64,000 nt of DNA from Streptomyces bathyalis (GTDB lineage Bacteria; Actinomycetota; Actinomycetes; Streptomycetales; Streptomycetaceae), in the NCBI RefSeq assembly GCF_015910445.1, contig NZ_CP048882.1:6135501-6199500 (forward strand), in the 5' to 3' direction. The notes beneath the pieces are model-generated. The model saw only the letters and a program-made list of their open reading frames with translations, did no database searches and was not told the DNA's origin. The position numbers and the translations under genes are program-made. Of this stretch, positions 1-7,875 are shown piece by piece (positions within the stretch are counted from its first letter, which is position 1; each line of letters opens with the position of its first letter).

Positions 1-34
1 TAACGAGCGCCCGGGCCCCGCCCCGCGCAGTCAG

Positions 35-74
35 CCGCCCCGCGCCTCGCTCTTTCGGGCGAAACGCGGGGCGG
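35..74 (+). terminator. Rho-independent-like hairpin of an upstream gene
   Basis: A perfect 10-bp inverted repeat (CCGCCCCGCG at 35-44, CGCGGGGCGG at 65-74) with a 20-base loop sits just before the first gene. There is no T-run, as is usual in Streptomyces. It probably ends a gene that lies left of the window. Confidence 0.5.
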
Positions 75-129
75 TCGCGCAGGCGGTACGGGCTTCCGTT
101 CGTTGGCTCACGGTGTGAAGAGCCAGAAC

Positions 130-855
130 ATGAACGAAGGACACGAGGGGAAGCGCACCGCCACGGAGCGCATGCGGGCCGAGCAACTGCGCCGGCGGAC
201 CACGGAGAAACGGGGCAGGCAGTTCAAGGTCGCGGGCGTGGTCGTCGCGGTGCTGGCCGTCGGTGCCGGAGTAGGTGCCCTGGTCGCCCAGCAGACCTCC
301 GGGAACGGGTCCGCCGACGCCAAGCCGATCGCCGTGGGCAAGCCGGGCGCACCCGCGAAGCTCACCGTCTACGAGGACTTCCGCTGCCCGGCCTGCGGGC
401 AGTTCGAGAAGCAGTTCAGCCCCACGATCCGGGCCCTGGAGAAGAAGGGCAAGCTGCGGACCGAGTACCACCTCGTCACGATCATCGACGACAACGTGGG
501 CGGCAAGGGCTCGCACCGTGCGGCGAACGCGGCGGCCTGTGCGCGCGACGAGGGCACCTTCCGCCGCTTCCACGACGTGCTGTACCGCAACCAGCCTCCC
601 GAGCAGAACGACGCCTTCAGCAGCCGTCAGCGGCTCATCGAGCTGGCGGGGAAGGCCGGTGTGAAGGGTTCGGGCTTCCGCGACTGCGTCACCGGCGGCA
701 CGCACGACGGCTGGGTGAAGAAGACCGGCGACGCCTTCAAGAAGTCGGGCCACCAGTCGACACCGACGGTGCTGCTCGACGGAGAGAACATCTACAGCAG
801 CAGCGAGCCCCTGACTCCGGCGTCGCTGAAGCAGAAGGTCCTGGCGAAGAGCTGA
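130..855 (+). CDS. Membrane-anchored DsbA-family thiol:disulfide oxidoreductase
   Basis: About 241 residues. The N-terminus is charged and cytoplasmic, followed by one transmembrane segment (about residues 38-57 from this start), then a DsbA/thioredoxin-fold domain outside the membrane with the active-site motif CPAC in the context EDFRCPACGQF. A second Cys pair and a thioredoxin-type cis-Pro region (STPTVLLDG) are visible near the C-terminus. The family oxidises or isomerises disulfides in exported proteins. I chose ATG 130; TTG 103 and GTG 115 are in frame upstream, but homologues I know begin with a short hydrophilic M(S/N)E- sequence. It is followed by its own hairpin and then by lgt in the same direction. 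Family assignment is firm; the redox partner is unknown. Confidence 0.85.
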   Translation: MNEGHEGKRTATERMRAEQLRRRTTEKRGRQFKVAGVVVAVLAVGAGVGALVAQQTSGNGSADAKPIAVGKPGAPAKLTVYEDFRCPACGQFEKQFSPTIRALEKKGKLRTEYHLVTIIDDNVGGKGSHRAANAAACARDEGTFRRFHDVLYRNQPPEQNDAFSSRQRLIELAGKAGVKGSGFRDCVTGGTHDGWVKKTGDAFKKSGHQSTPTVLLDGENIYSSSEPLTPASLKQKVLAKS

Positions 856-857
856 GC

Positions 858-884
858 GTCCGGCCTCCCCGAGCGTGGCCGGAC
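858..884 (+). terminator. Hairpin after the DsbA-like gene
   Basis: GTCCGGCC at 858-865 pairs perfectly with GGCCGGAC at 877-884 across an 11-base loop, three bases after the stop codon. It is a likely terminator separating this gene from lgt. Confidence 0.5.
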
Positions 885-1057
885 CTCTGATGTGACGAAG
901 GTCTCGTCCGGGTGAATACCCGGGCGGGGCCCCCGTTCCGGTCCGTGGAATCTGACGGTACGGCGGATCCGCGGCGTGCGCCGATCGGCCGTTATGGAGC
1001 TGTTGCACAGGGTGCATTGCCGATGGCGAGGCACGGCAGGGTAGCGTCGGCAACGCC

Positions 1058-2041
1058 ATGGAGATCCTTGCATTCATCCCCAGCCCCTCGGCCGGCGAGA
1101 TTCATCTCGGCCCGGTTCCGCTGCGCGGCTATGCGTTCTGCATCATCATCGGCGTCTTCGTCGCAGTGTGGCTCGGCGGACGCCGCTGGGTCGCGCGCGG
1201 CGGCCGTGTCGGCACGGTCGCGGACATCGCCGTGTGGGCCGTGCCGTTCGGCCTGGTCGGCGGGCGGCTCTACCACGTCATCACCGACTACCAGCTCTAC
1301 TTCGGCGAGGGCCGCAACTGGGTCGACGCCTTCAAGATCTGGGACGGTGGGCTCGGCATCTGGGGCGCCGTCGCACTCGGTGCCCTCGGCGCGTGGATCG
1401 GCTGCCGCAGGCGGGGCATCCCGCTCCCGGCGTACGCGGACGCGGTGGCTCCGGGCGTCGCGCTCGCGCAGGCCATCGGCCGCTGGGGCAACTGGTTCAA
1501 CCAGGAGCTGTACGGCCGGGCCACGGATCTCCCCTGGGCCGTCGAGATCGACCCGCAGCACAGGCCGGTCGACACTCCGAGCCTGACGACCTACCACCCG
1601 ACATTCCTTTACGAGTCCCTGTGGTGCGTCGGCGTCGCGTTCCTGGTGATCTGGGCGGACCGCCGCTTCAAGCTCGGGCACGGCCGTGCCCTGGGCCTGT
1701 ACATCGCGTCGTACACGGTCGGCCGGTTCTGGATCGAGTACCTGCGTGTCGACGACGCCCACCACATCGCCGGACTGCGGCTGAACGACTGGACCTCGAT
1801 CCTCGTCTTCATCGCCGCCGTGGTCGGCATCGTGATCTCCGCGCGCACGCGCCCCGGCAGGGAGGAGATCGTCGAGCCGGAGGACTCCGGTACCGGCGGC
1901 TCCTCGTCCGGCGGCAAGAGCGCCAAGGTCGCCGCGCCCGCCGGGCCGGCTTCACCGAATGGGCCGGGGGACGACGTCGCAGGGAGCGGCGGGTCGACGT
2001 CCGCCGTGTCCACTCCGGAGAGTTCCAGCGGAGCGCCCTGA
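1058..2041 (+). CDS. lgt: Prolipoprotein diacylglyceryl transferase
   Basis: 327 residues. Lgt moves a diacylglyceryl group from phosphatidylglycerol to the lipobox cysteine of prolipoproteins in the cytoplasmic membrane, the first step of lipoprotein maturation. The protein is polytopic, with the family signature around residues 143-155 (GRWGNWFNQELYG) and the conserved HPTFLYES segment near 180. The last 60 residues or so are a hydrophilic Gly/Ser/Pro-rich tail typical of Streptomyces Lgt and not needed for the fold. ATG 1058 gives the usual MEILAFIPSPS start. Lipoprotein substrates in this same window include the solute-binding proteins at 10309 and 46400 and the small lipoprotein at 24497. 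It converges on the next, minus-strand operon. Confidence 0.97.
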   Translation: MEILAFIPSPSAGEIHLGPVPLRGYAFCIIIGVFVAVWLGGRRWVARGGRVGTVADIAVWAVPFGLVGGRLYHVITDYQLYFGEGRNWVDAFKIWDGGLGIWGAVALGALGAWIGCRRRGIPLPAYADAVAPGVALAQAIGRWGNWFNQELYGRATDLPWAVEIDPQHRPVDTPSLTTYHPTFLYESLWCVGVAFLVIWADRRFKLGHGRALGLYIASYTVGRFWIEYLRVDDAHHIAGLRLNDWTSILVFIAAVVGIVISARTRPGREEIVEPEDSGTGGSSSGGKSAKVAAPAGPASPNGPGDDVAGSGGSTSAVSTPESSSGAP

Positions 2042-2079
2042 CGCTCACACACTCGCGGGGCACGGCGATGGCGGCGCCC

Positions 2080-2096
2080 GGCGCATGACGTGCGCC
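2080..2096. terminator. Short hairpin between converging genes
   Basis: GGCGCA and TGCGCC form a 6-bp stem with a 5-base loop in the 75-base gap between lgt and the minus-strand operon. It is the only candidate terminator I see here and it is weak. Confidence 0.3.
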
Positions 2097-2116
2097 TGCG
2101 CCGCCAGCCGGACTCC

Positions 2117-3034
2117 TCAGCTGCGGCGCCTCGCGAGGGCCAGCGTCCGCCGCGCTCCGGCCACCACCGCCGCGTCGACGAACCGCCCGTCCGCCAGCGC
2201 CAGCGCGCCGCCGTCCGTGGCCGCGGCCTTCATGACCTCCTCGGCGGCCTCGATCTCCTGACCGGTGGGCAGATACGCCCGCTCGATGGTCTCCAGCTGG
2301 CACGGATGGATCGCGGTACGCCCCAGGAAGCCCAGGCTGCGGCCCTCGGCACAGGACCGGGCGAGCCCTTCCGCGTCGGCGACGTCCGGATAGACGGACT
2401 GCGGCGGCGGAGCCAGCCCGGCAGCGCGGGCGGCGACCACGGCCCGGCTCCGCGGCCAGGCGAGCCCTGCCTCCCCGGTCACGCCGAGCACCGCGCGCAG
2501 GTCCGCCTCGCCCAGGGCGATGCCGCGCACCGCCGGGTGCGCCGTGGCGATGACGAAGGCGTTCTCGATGCCGAGAGCGGATTCGAGCAGGGCGTACAGG
2601 GGCGGAGGACCGGCCGTCCCGTCGTCGGGTGACGCTCCCTCCCGCGCCGCCGGCGCCCACTGGGCGACGCGCAGGAGGTCCCCGGGGGCGTCGACCTTCG
2701 GCAGCCGCAGCCCGGCGAGCCCCGGCAGGGTCGCGAGGGTGCGCACCTCCGCCTCGGCGAGCGACCCGTCCAGGGCGTTGACCCGGACATGGACGGGCAC
2801 CGGCCCGGGACGCGGTTCGGCGAGCAGCTCGGCCGTGGCGCGCAGCGCGTAGGGCTTGCGCTCGGGCGCGACGGCGTCCTCCAGGTCGACGATCACCACA
2901 TCCGCGCCCGAGGAGAGGGCCTTGCGTACGACGTCCGGGCGGTCCCCGGGCGCGTAGAGCCAGGTCAGCGGCAGATCTTCCGGTCCGGTGCCGGACGTAC
3001 CGTGTGCGGCGTCCCGCAGCCGTCCGCCGTTCAC
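2117..3034 (-). CDS. HpcH/HpaI aldolase / CitE-like acyl-CoA lyase
   Basis: 305 residues, last gene of the eleven-gene operon. It belongs to the CitE/HpcH TIM-barrel family, which cleaves beta-hydroxyacyl-CoA compounds (citryl-, malyl- or citramalyl-CoA) with Mg2+. Family landmarks: LYAPGDRPDVV near the start, the VDLEDAV strand with its acidic residues, the arginine in LRLPKVD, GEADLRA, and IHPCQ near the C-terminus. GTG 3034 overlaps the stop of the CoA-transferase gene by four bases (GTGA), so the two are probably translationally coupled. That pairing suggests the transferase makes the CoA ester and this enzyme cleaves it; the actual acid is unknown. It lacks the CitD and CitF subunits of citrate lyase, so a stand-alone lyase role is more likely. 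Confidence 0.82.
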   Translation of the reverse strand: MNGGRLRDAAHGTSGTGPEDLPLTWLYAPGDRPDVVRKALSSGADVVIVDLEDAVAPERKPYALRATAELLAEPRPGPVPVHVRVNALDGSLAEAEVRTLATLPGLAGLRLPKVDAPGDLLRVAQWAPAAREGASPDDGTAGPPPLYALLESALGIENAFVIATAHPAVRGIALGEADLRAVLGVTGEAGLAWPRSRAVVAARAAGLAPPPQSVYPDVADAEGLARSCAEGRSLGFLGRTAIHPCQLETIERAYLPTGQEIEAAEEVMKAAATDGGALALADGRFVDAAVVAGARRTLALARRRS

Positions 3035-4272
3035 AGCGCGCCGCCGTCCCGCAGCGCGGTGATCTCCTGCTCGCTCAGGCCGGCCTGGGCGAGGACCGTG
3101 TCGGTGTCTGCACCGTGCGGCCTGCCCGCCCACTTGATGGCGCCGGGTGTCCCGGAGAGCCGGAAGAGCACGTTCTGCATTCGGACGGTGCCCAGCTCCT
3201 CGTCCTCGACGGAGGTGATGGAGCCGAGAGCCTCGTACTGCTCGTCCTCCATCACGCCGCGGATGTCGTTGACGGTCGCGACTGCCGCCTCGGCCTGCTC
3301 GAACGCGGCGACGACCTCGGCGCGGTCGTGCCGCGCGATCCAGCCGCCGACCACCGCGTCGAGCTCGTCCGCGTGCGCGGCGCGGCCGGCGCCCGAGGCG
3401 AACCAGGGCTCGTCGAGGAACTCGGGGTGCCCGACGAGGCGCAGCACCCGCTCGGCGACGGACTGCGCGGAGGTCGAGACCGCCAGCCACGCGCCGTCCG
3501 CGGTGCGGTAGGTGTTGCGGGGGGCGTTGTTCGCGGACCTGTTGCCGGTGCGGGGCTGCACGTAGCCGAGCTGGTCGTACCAGATGGGCTGCGGGCCGAG
3601 CACCATCAGCATCGGTTCGATGATCGCCATGTCGATGACCTGTCCGCGCCCGGTTCTCTCCCTGCCGCGCAGGGCCGCCATCACGGCGTACGAGGTGGAC
3701 AGCGCGGCGATGGAGTCGGCGAGGCCGAACGGAGGGAGCGTCGGCGGCCCGTCCGGTTCGCCGGTGATCGCAGCGAAGCCGCTCATGGCCTCGGCGAGCG
3801 TGCCGAAGCCGGGGCGGCGGGCGTACGGGCCGAACTGCCCGAAGCCGGTGACGCGTGCCAGCACCAGTCCCGGATTGACGGCCGAGAGCTCGTCCCAGCC
3901 GAGATTCCACTTCTCGAGGGTGCCGGGGCGGAAGTTCTCGATGACGACGTCGGACTGCTCCGCGAGGCGCAGCAGCACATCACGGCCGCCGGGCGTGGAC
4001 AGATCGAGAGTGATGTTGCGCTTGTTGCGGCCCAGCAGCTTCCACCACAGGCCGACGCCGTCCTTGCCGGGTCCGTGGCCGCGCGACGGGTCGGGCCTGC
4101 GCGGATGCTCGATCTTGATCACGTCGGCGCCGAAGTCGCCGAGCATGGTGGCCGCGAGGGGGCCCGCGAACAGGGTGGCGAGGTCGAGGACGCGGAGTCC
4201 TTCGAGCGGGGCGGGGGCCGGGTCCCGCTCGGCGAGGGCGGCCGGCCCGGTCGGGTCGTGCACGTCGTTCAT
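3031..4272 (-). CDS. CaiB/BaiF family (class III) CoA-transferase
   Basis: 413 residues, close to the usual 380-430 of class III CoA-transferases such as formyl-CoA transferase and alpha-methylacyl-CoA racemase. The N-terminal GLRVLDLATLFAGPLAA and the GADVIKIE strand are hallmark CoA-binding regions. The catalytic aspartate is probably the one in FGLADSIAAL. The family moves CoA between carboxylic acids through a mixed anhydride on that Asp. ATG 4272 shares ATGA with the stop of the ribokinase gene, and its own stop overlaps the CitE-like gene. Its placement at the end of a sugar or riboside uptake operon suggests activation of an acid left after glycoside cleavage; this is inference. Confidence 0.87.
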   Translation of the reverse strand: MNDVHDPTGPAALAERDPAPAPLEGLRVLDLATLFAGPLAATMLGDFGADVIKIEHPRRPDPSRGHGPGKDGVGLWWKLLGRNKRNITLDLSTPGGRDVLLRLAEQSDVVIENFRPGTLEKWNLGWDELSAVNPGLVLARVTGFGQFGPYARRPGFGTLAEAMSGFAAITGEPDGPPTLPPFGLADSIAALSTSYAVMAALRGRERTGRGQVIDMAIIEPMLMVLGPQPIWYDQLGYVQPRTGNRSANNAPRNTYRTADGAWLAVSTSAQSVAERVLRLVGHPEFLDEPWFASGAGRAAHADELDAVVGGWIARHDRAEVVAAFEQAEAAVATVNDIRGVMEDEQYEALGSITSVEDEELGTVRMQNVLFRLSGTPGAIKWAGRPHGADTDTVLAQAGLSEQEITALRDGGAL

Positions 4273-5222
4273 GACGGTGTCCGGCTTCCGTGGAGCGTGG
4301 CGGCGAATGCGTCGGTCTCGGTGCGGTGCGGCATGGACGCGGACGCGCCCGGGCGCTGAACGGACAGCGCGGAGGCCGCCGATGCCCACGCCAGGGCGTC
4401 GGGCATCGTCCGGCCCTCGCCGCCGGCGACGGCCAGTGCCCCCACGAAGGTGTCCCCGGCGGCCGTGGTGTCCTCGGCCTTCACGCGGGGGGCGGGTACG
4501 TGCACCGGTTCCGCGTCCCGTACGGCGTACAGCGAACCCTTCTCGCCGAGGGTGACGACGACCTCGGGCACGAGGGCGAGCAGCGCGGATGCCGCGTCGC
4601 AGGGGTCGGATTTGCCGGTGAGGACGGCGGCTTCGTGCTCGTTGGGGACCAACAGGTCGGTGACGGCGAGGAGTTCGGGGGGCAGCGGTTGTGCGGGGGC
4701 CGGGGTCAGAACGACGCGCACGCCGTGTTCGTGTGCCGCGCGCGCACCCGCCAGGACGCCGCCGAGGGGGATCTCCAGCTGGAGGAGCAGCGCGTCGGCC
4801 GCTGCGATGCGCCGCTCGTCGCCGTCGGCGAGGCCGTCGACGGTACCGTTCGCGCCGGGTACGACGACGATGGCGTTGCCTCCGTCGTCGTCCACCACGA
4901 TGTGTGCGGTGCCGCTCTCGCCCTCGACGGTGCGCAGGCCGCCGGTGTCGACGCCGTCACCGGCGAGCGACGCCCGCAGGCGCACGCCGAAGTCGTCGTC
5001 CCCGACGGCGCCGATCATCGTGACCGATCCGCCCGAACGGGCCGCCGCGACGGCCTGGTTGGCGCCCTTGCCGCCGGGGACGGTGCGGAAGGCGCGGCCG
5101 GTGACGGTCTCACCGCGGCGCGGCGCGGTCGCGACGTAGGCGACGAGGTCCATGTTGGTGCTGCCCAGCACCGCGATTGCCGGGGAGGACGAGGACTTTG
5201 CGGGTGGCGTCGTGCGAGTCAC
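4269..5222 (-). CDS. rbsK: Ribokinase (PfkB family carbohydrate kinase)
   Basis: 317 residues, the normal ribokinase length. It shows GSTNMDL at the N-terminus (the Asp that contacts ribose hydroxyls in RbsK), the PfkB-1 motif GGKGANQAVAA, the QLEIP segment with the glutamate conserved in ribokinases, NPAPA-like TPAPAQPLP, and the PfkB-2 anion-hole motif DTTAAGDTF with the catalytic Asp. These match ribokinase better than fructokinase or adenosine kinase. It phosphorylates D-ribose at O5 with ATP for entry to the pentose phosphate pathway. GTG 5222 overlaps the stop of the upstream glycohydrolase gene (GTGA). The coupling to four ADP-ribosylglycohydrolase homologues implies that those enzymes release ribose or a close pentose. 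Confidence 0.88.
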   Translation of the reverse strand: MTRTTPPAKSSSSPAIAVLGSTNMDLVAYVATAPRRGETVTGRAFRTVPGGKGANQAVAAARSGGSVTMIGAVGDDDFGVRLRASLAGDGVDTGGLRTVEGESGTAHIVVDDDGGNAIVVVPGANGTVDGLADGDERRIAAADALLLQLEIPLGGVLAGARAAHEHGVRVVLTPAPAQPLPPELLAVTDLLVPNEHEAAVLTGKSDPCDAASALLALVPEVVVTLGEKGSLYAVRDAEPVHVPAPRVKAEDTTAAGDTFVGALAVAGGEGRTMPDALAWASAASALSVQRPGASASMPHRTETDAFAATLHGSRTPS

Positions 5223-6652
5223 GGTACGGGAGTCTCCTGTCGGTCCGGGGACGGGCGGGGGAGGGCGAGGTCGCAGGTGAGGCGGGCGAGGGTGTCGAAG
5301 CCGGTGCCGTCGAAGCCGCTCACGCTCGTGGCCAGGCGGTTCTTCAGGGGGGCGGTCCAGCGGGAGGGAAGCGCACCGGGCGATCCGGCGAGCAGTCCCG
5401 CGACGGATCCCGCGGTCGCGCCGTTGGAGTCGGTGTCCCAACCGCCGGAGACGGCACGGCAGATGGAGCCGGTGAAGTCGCCCCGTGCGTGGGTGAGCGC
5501 GGCGGCCAACAGGGCGGCGTTCGGCAGGACGTGAACCCAGTGGTGGTGTCCGTACTCCTCGTGGAGACGGTCCACGACCCACTCGAAACCGGCCGCGGTG
5601 CCTGCCGGCTCGGCGAGCGCCGTCTCGATCCCGAAGGTGACGGCCCGGGCGAGACGGGAGCGCGCCGGCACGACCCGCAGTCCCGTACGAAGACACGCCA
5701 GGACGTCCGGCGCGGTGTCGGAGGCCGCCTCGGCGATGACGGCGGCGGCGAACATCTCCCCGTACACGCCGTTGGCCGTGTGGCTCAACGTGGCGTCGCG
5801 CCAGGCCAGTTCGGCGGCGGTCGCGGGGTCGCCGGGAGATGTCCAGCCGAAGATGTCGGCGCGGATCTGCGCGCCGATCCACTCACGGAACGGGTTGTGG
5901 CGGCGGGCGGTGTCCGGGGGCACCAGGCCGTTGAGCAGATTGCGGTACGCGATGCGCTCCGCGGTGAACGTACGGCCCGCGGGCAGCTCGTCCAGCCAGA
6001 GCGAGGCGACATCGGCGGTGCCGAAACCATGACCGTGACGCTTGAGCAACAGCAGCCCCAGCAACGGGTAGTTGAGGTCGTCGTCCTCCGGCATGCCGTC
6101 GATGTTCTCCGCCAGGGAGGTGGAGGCGCTGCGCCGGTTCCAGGGCAGGCGCCGCGCCGTCTCCACGGGGAGACCGGTCTGCGTGAACCAGCCGTCCAGC
6201 GGCCAGTTGCCGGTGGCGCGGGCGATCTCGCGGATCCCGGAGAGCGGCATCTTCTCGACGGGCTTGCCCAGCAGGCAGCCCGCGGCCCGGCCCAGCCACG
6301 CCGCCTCGAGACGCTCCCGCAGGCCGGTGACGGCGTGGGCGTCCCCGGGCTGCCACGGCTGTCGCACTCCGGGCCAGTGCGGGCACGCCGCCCTGATCGC
6401 GGCGAGGTCCGTGGGCTCGTCCGCTGCCGACGGCGAGGGAAGCAGGGCCAGTTCGTCGAGGAGCCGCAGGGCCGTCTCCCGAAGCCGTCCGCCGGCCGGA
6501 GCGGTGGACGCACCGGCGCGCTCGGGTGCGGCGGTCCCGCCCGCGTCGCGCCACACGCGCTTGATCGCCGAGGCGTCGCGGCCGTCCTCGGCGGCCTGCC
6601 GCAGCTCGTGGCCCACCAGGTCCTCGGGCTGGATCCACGTCAGGCGCATCAC
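5219..6652 (-). CDS. ADP-ribosylglycohydrolase family protein, long divergent type (ARH-D)
   Basis: 477 residues, the longest of four neighbouring paralogues, with an extra N-terminal region of about 110 residues before the GRAAGCLLGKPVE core start. Both acidic metal-site motifs are present in variant form: PEDDDLNY (about 188-195) in place of TDDT, and WDTDSNG (about 405-411) in place of GRDADT. These variants are known in a distinct branch of the family. ARH/DraG enzymes use two Mg2+ ions to hydrolyse N- or O-glycosidic bonds at the anomeric carbon of ribose in ADP-ribosyl compounds. GTG 6652 overlaps the upstream stop (GTGATG); ATG 6649 is the alternative. The substrate is unknown. Acting on a small riboside rather than a protein fits the operon. 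Confidence 0.8.
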   Translation of the reverse strand: MMRLTWIQPEDLVGHELRQAAEDGRDASAIKRVWRDAGGTAAPERAGASTAPAGGRLRETALRLLDELALLPSPSAADEPTDLAAIRAACPHWPGVRQPWQPGDAHAVTGLRERLEAAWLGRAAGCLLGKPVEKMPLSGIREIARATGNWPLDGWFTQTGLPVETARRLPWNRRSASTSLAENIDGMPEDDDLNYPLLGLLLLKRHGHGFGTADVASLWLDELPAGRTFTAERIAYRNLLNGLVPPDTARRHNPFREWIGAQIRADIFGWTSPGDPATAAELAWRDATLSHTANGVYGEMFAAAVIAEAASDTAPDVLACLRTGLRVVPARSRLARAVTFGIETALAEPAGTAAGFEWVVDRLHEEYGHHHWVHVLPNAALLAAALTHARGDFTGSICRAVSGGWDTDSNGATAGSVAGLLAGSPGALPSRWTAPLKNRLATSVSGFDGTGFDTLARLTCDLALPRPSPDRQETPVP

Positions 6653-7875
6653 GAGCCCGCGTTCGCCGAGCCGGCCGCCTCCGCGTCGGCCGCATCTGCG
6701 TCGGCCGCGTCGGCGCTCGCCGCGTCCGCCGCGATGGCCGTGAACGCGCGCTCGTGTGCGCGGCGGCGCTCCAAGTCGCGGCGGAAGACCTCACGGGCGA
6801 CCTCGGCGAGCGCCACCGCCGGTGCGTGCAGATCGAGCCTGCTGGCGCCGGCGACCTCCGTGCTCCACTCCTCCGGCACGGCAGCCGCGCCCCGCATGGC
6901 ACCGACGACCGCACCGCTCATCGTCGCGATGGAATCGCAGTCACGGCCGTAGTTGACCGAACCGAGCACCGTGCGGCGGAAGTCGCCGTCCCCGACGAGC
7001 AACATGCCCAGAGCGACGGGGAGTTCCTCGATGGAGTGCAGCCGGGAGGGGCGGCGCGCGCCGAGCGAGGGGCTGCGATATTCCGGGCCGACGGTGTCGT
7101 ACGGGGCGACCGCCTCCCGCAGCGGCTTCAACGCACCCTCGAAGTCGCCGTGCCGCGCGGCCACTTCGCAAACCGCGGCGATCGCCTCCCGGGTGCCGTC
7201 CTTCGCCAGAGCCAGTGCGTCCTCGACGACGGACCGCGGCGTCGAGCCGGGTTTGCAGGCCGAGGCGACTGCCGCGGCGAACACCCCTGCCGCCTCCCTG
7301 CCGTAAGAGGACTGGTGAGCACCGGAGACGTCCAGCGCCTCAGCGTAAGCAGCCGCCGGATTACCGGCGTTGACCAGGCCCACGGGCGCCATGTACATCG
7401 CGGCACCGCAGTTGACGATGTTGCCGACGCCCGCCTCCCTCGGATCGATGTGGCCGTAGTGGAGCCGTGCGACGATCCATTTCTCCGCGAGGAAGATGCG
7501 CTGCAACGGCAGTGCCTCGGCCTCGAGTTCGGGAATCCAGCGCGGATTCCCCATCAGATCGGGCACGAGACGCTCGGCGACGTCGTAGGCGTCCAGGTGG
7601 TCGCGCACCTTCGCGTAGACCCGCACCAGGGCGTGCGTCATCAGGGTGTCGTCGGTGACGTGCCCGTCGCCCTTGTGGTACGGGGCGATCGGCCGGGCGT
7701 TGCGCCAGTCCTCGTAGAAGGGGCCGACGATGCCCTGCACCCTTCCGCCGTGCCGCTCCACGATCTGCTCGGGGCTCCACCCCTCGACCGGTCCGCCGAG
7801 CGCGTCGCCGACCGCCGCCCCCACCAGGCAGCCGGTGATGCGGTCCTCCAGCGTCGGTGTGTGCGTGGGCGTCAT
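6649..7875 (-). CDS. ADP-ribosylglycohydrolase family protein (ARH-C)
   Basis: 408 residues with the full core fold: GAAVGDALGGP at 19-29, the first metal motif TDDT at 74-77, and the second motif GRDCDS at 310-315, where Cys replaces the usual Ala but both Asp residues remain. It should therefore bind the two Mg2+ ions and be active. The C-terminus (about 384-408) is a low-complexity Ala/Asp tail with no counterpart in the paralogues. ATG 7875 shares ATGA with the upstream stop, and its own TGA overlaps the next gene start, so the four paralogues are read as one coupled block. Substrate unknown; likely cytoplasmic because no signal peptide is present. Confidence 0.85.
   Translation of the reverse strand: MTPTHTPTLEDRITGCLVGAAVGDALGGPVEGWSPEQIVERHGGRVQGIVGPFYEDWRNARPIAPYHKGDGHVTDDTLMTHALVRVYAKVRDHLDAYDVAERLVPDLMGNPRWIPELEAEALPLQRIFLAEKWIVARLHYGHIDPREAGVGNIVNCGAAMYMAPVGLVNAGNPAAAYAEALDVSGAHQSSYGREAAGVFAAAVASACKPGSTPRSVVEDALALAKDGTREAIAAVCEVAARHGDFEGALKPLREAVAPYDTVGPEYRSPSLGARRPSRLHSIEELPVALGMLLVGDGDFRRTVLGSVNYGRDCDSIATMSGAVVGAMRGAAAVPEEWSTEVAGASRLDLHAPAVALAEVAREVFRRDLERRRAHERAFTAIAADAASADAADADAADAEAAGSANAGS
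6670..6735 (-). repeat. GC-rich imperfect repeat coding an Ala/Asp tail
   Basis: The DNA alternates short units such as GCGTCGGCCGC with small changes. On the minus strand it encodes ADA, ASADA, ADADA and ADAEA steps at the C-terminus of ARH-C. It looks like slippage-generated low complexity rather than a mobile repeat. Confidence 0.5.

Noticed and set aside
4269..5882. Extended ribokinase frame starting at 5882
   Set aside because: The first 220 codons lie inside the well-supported ARH-D gene in another frame; GTG 5222 with GTGA overlap gives normal ribokinase length.
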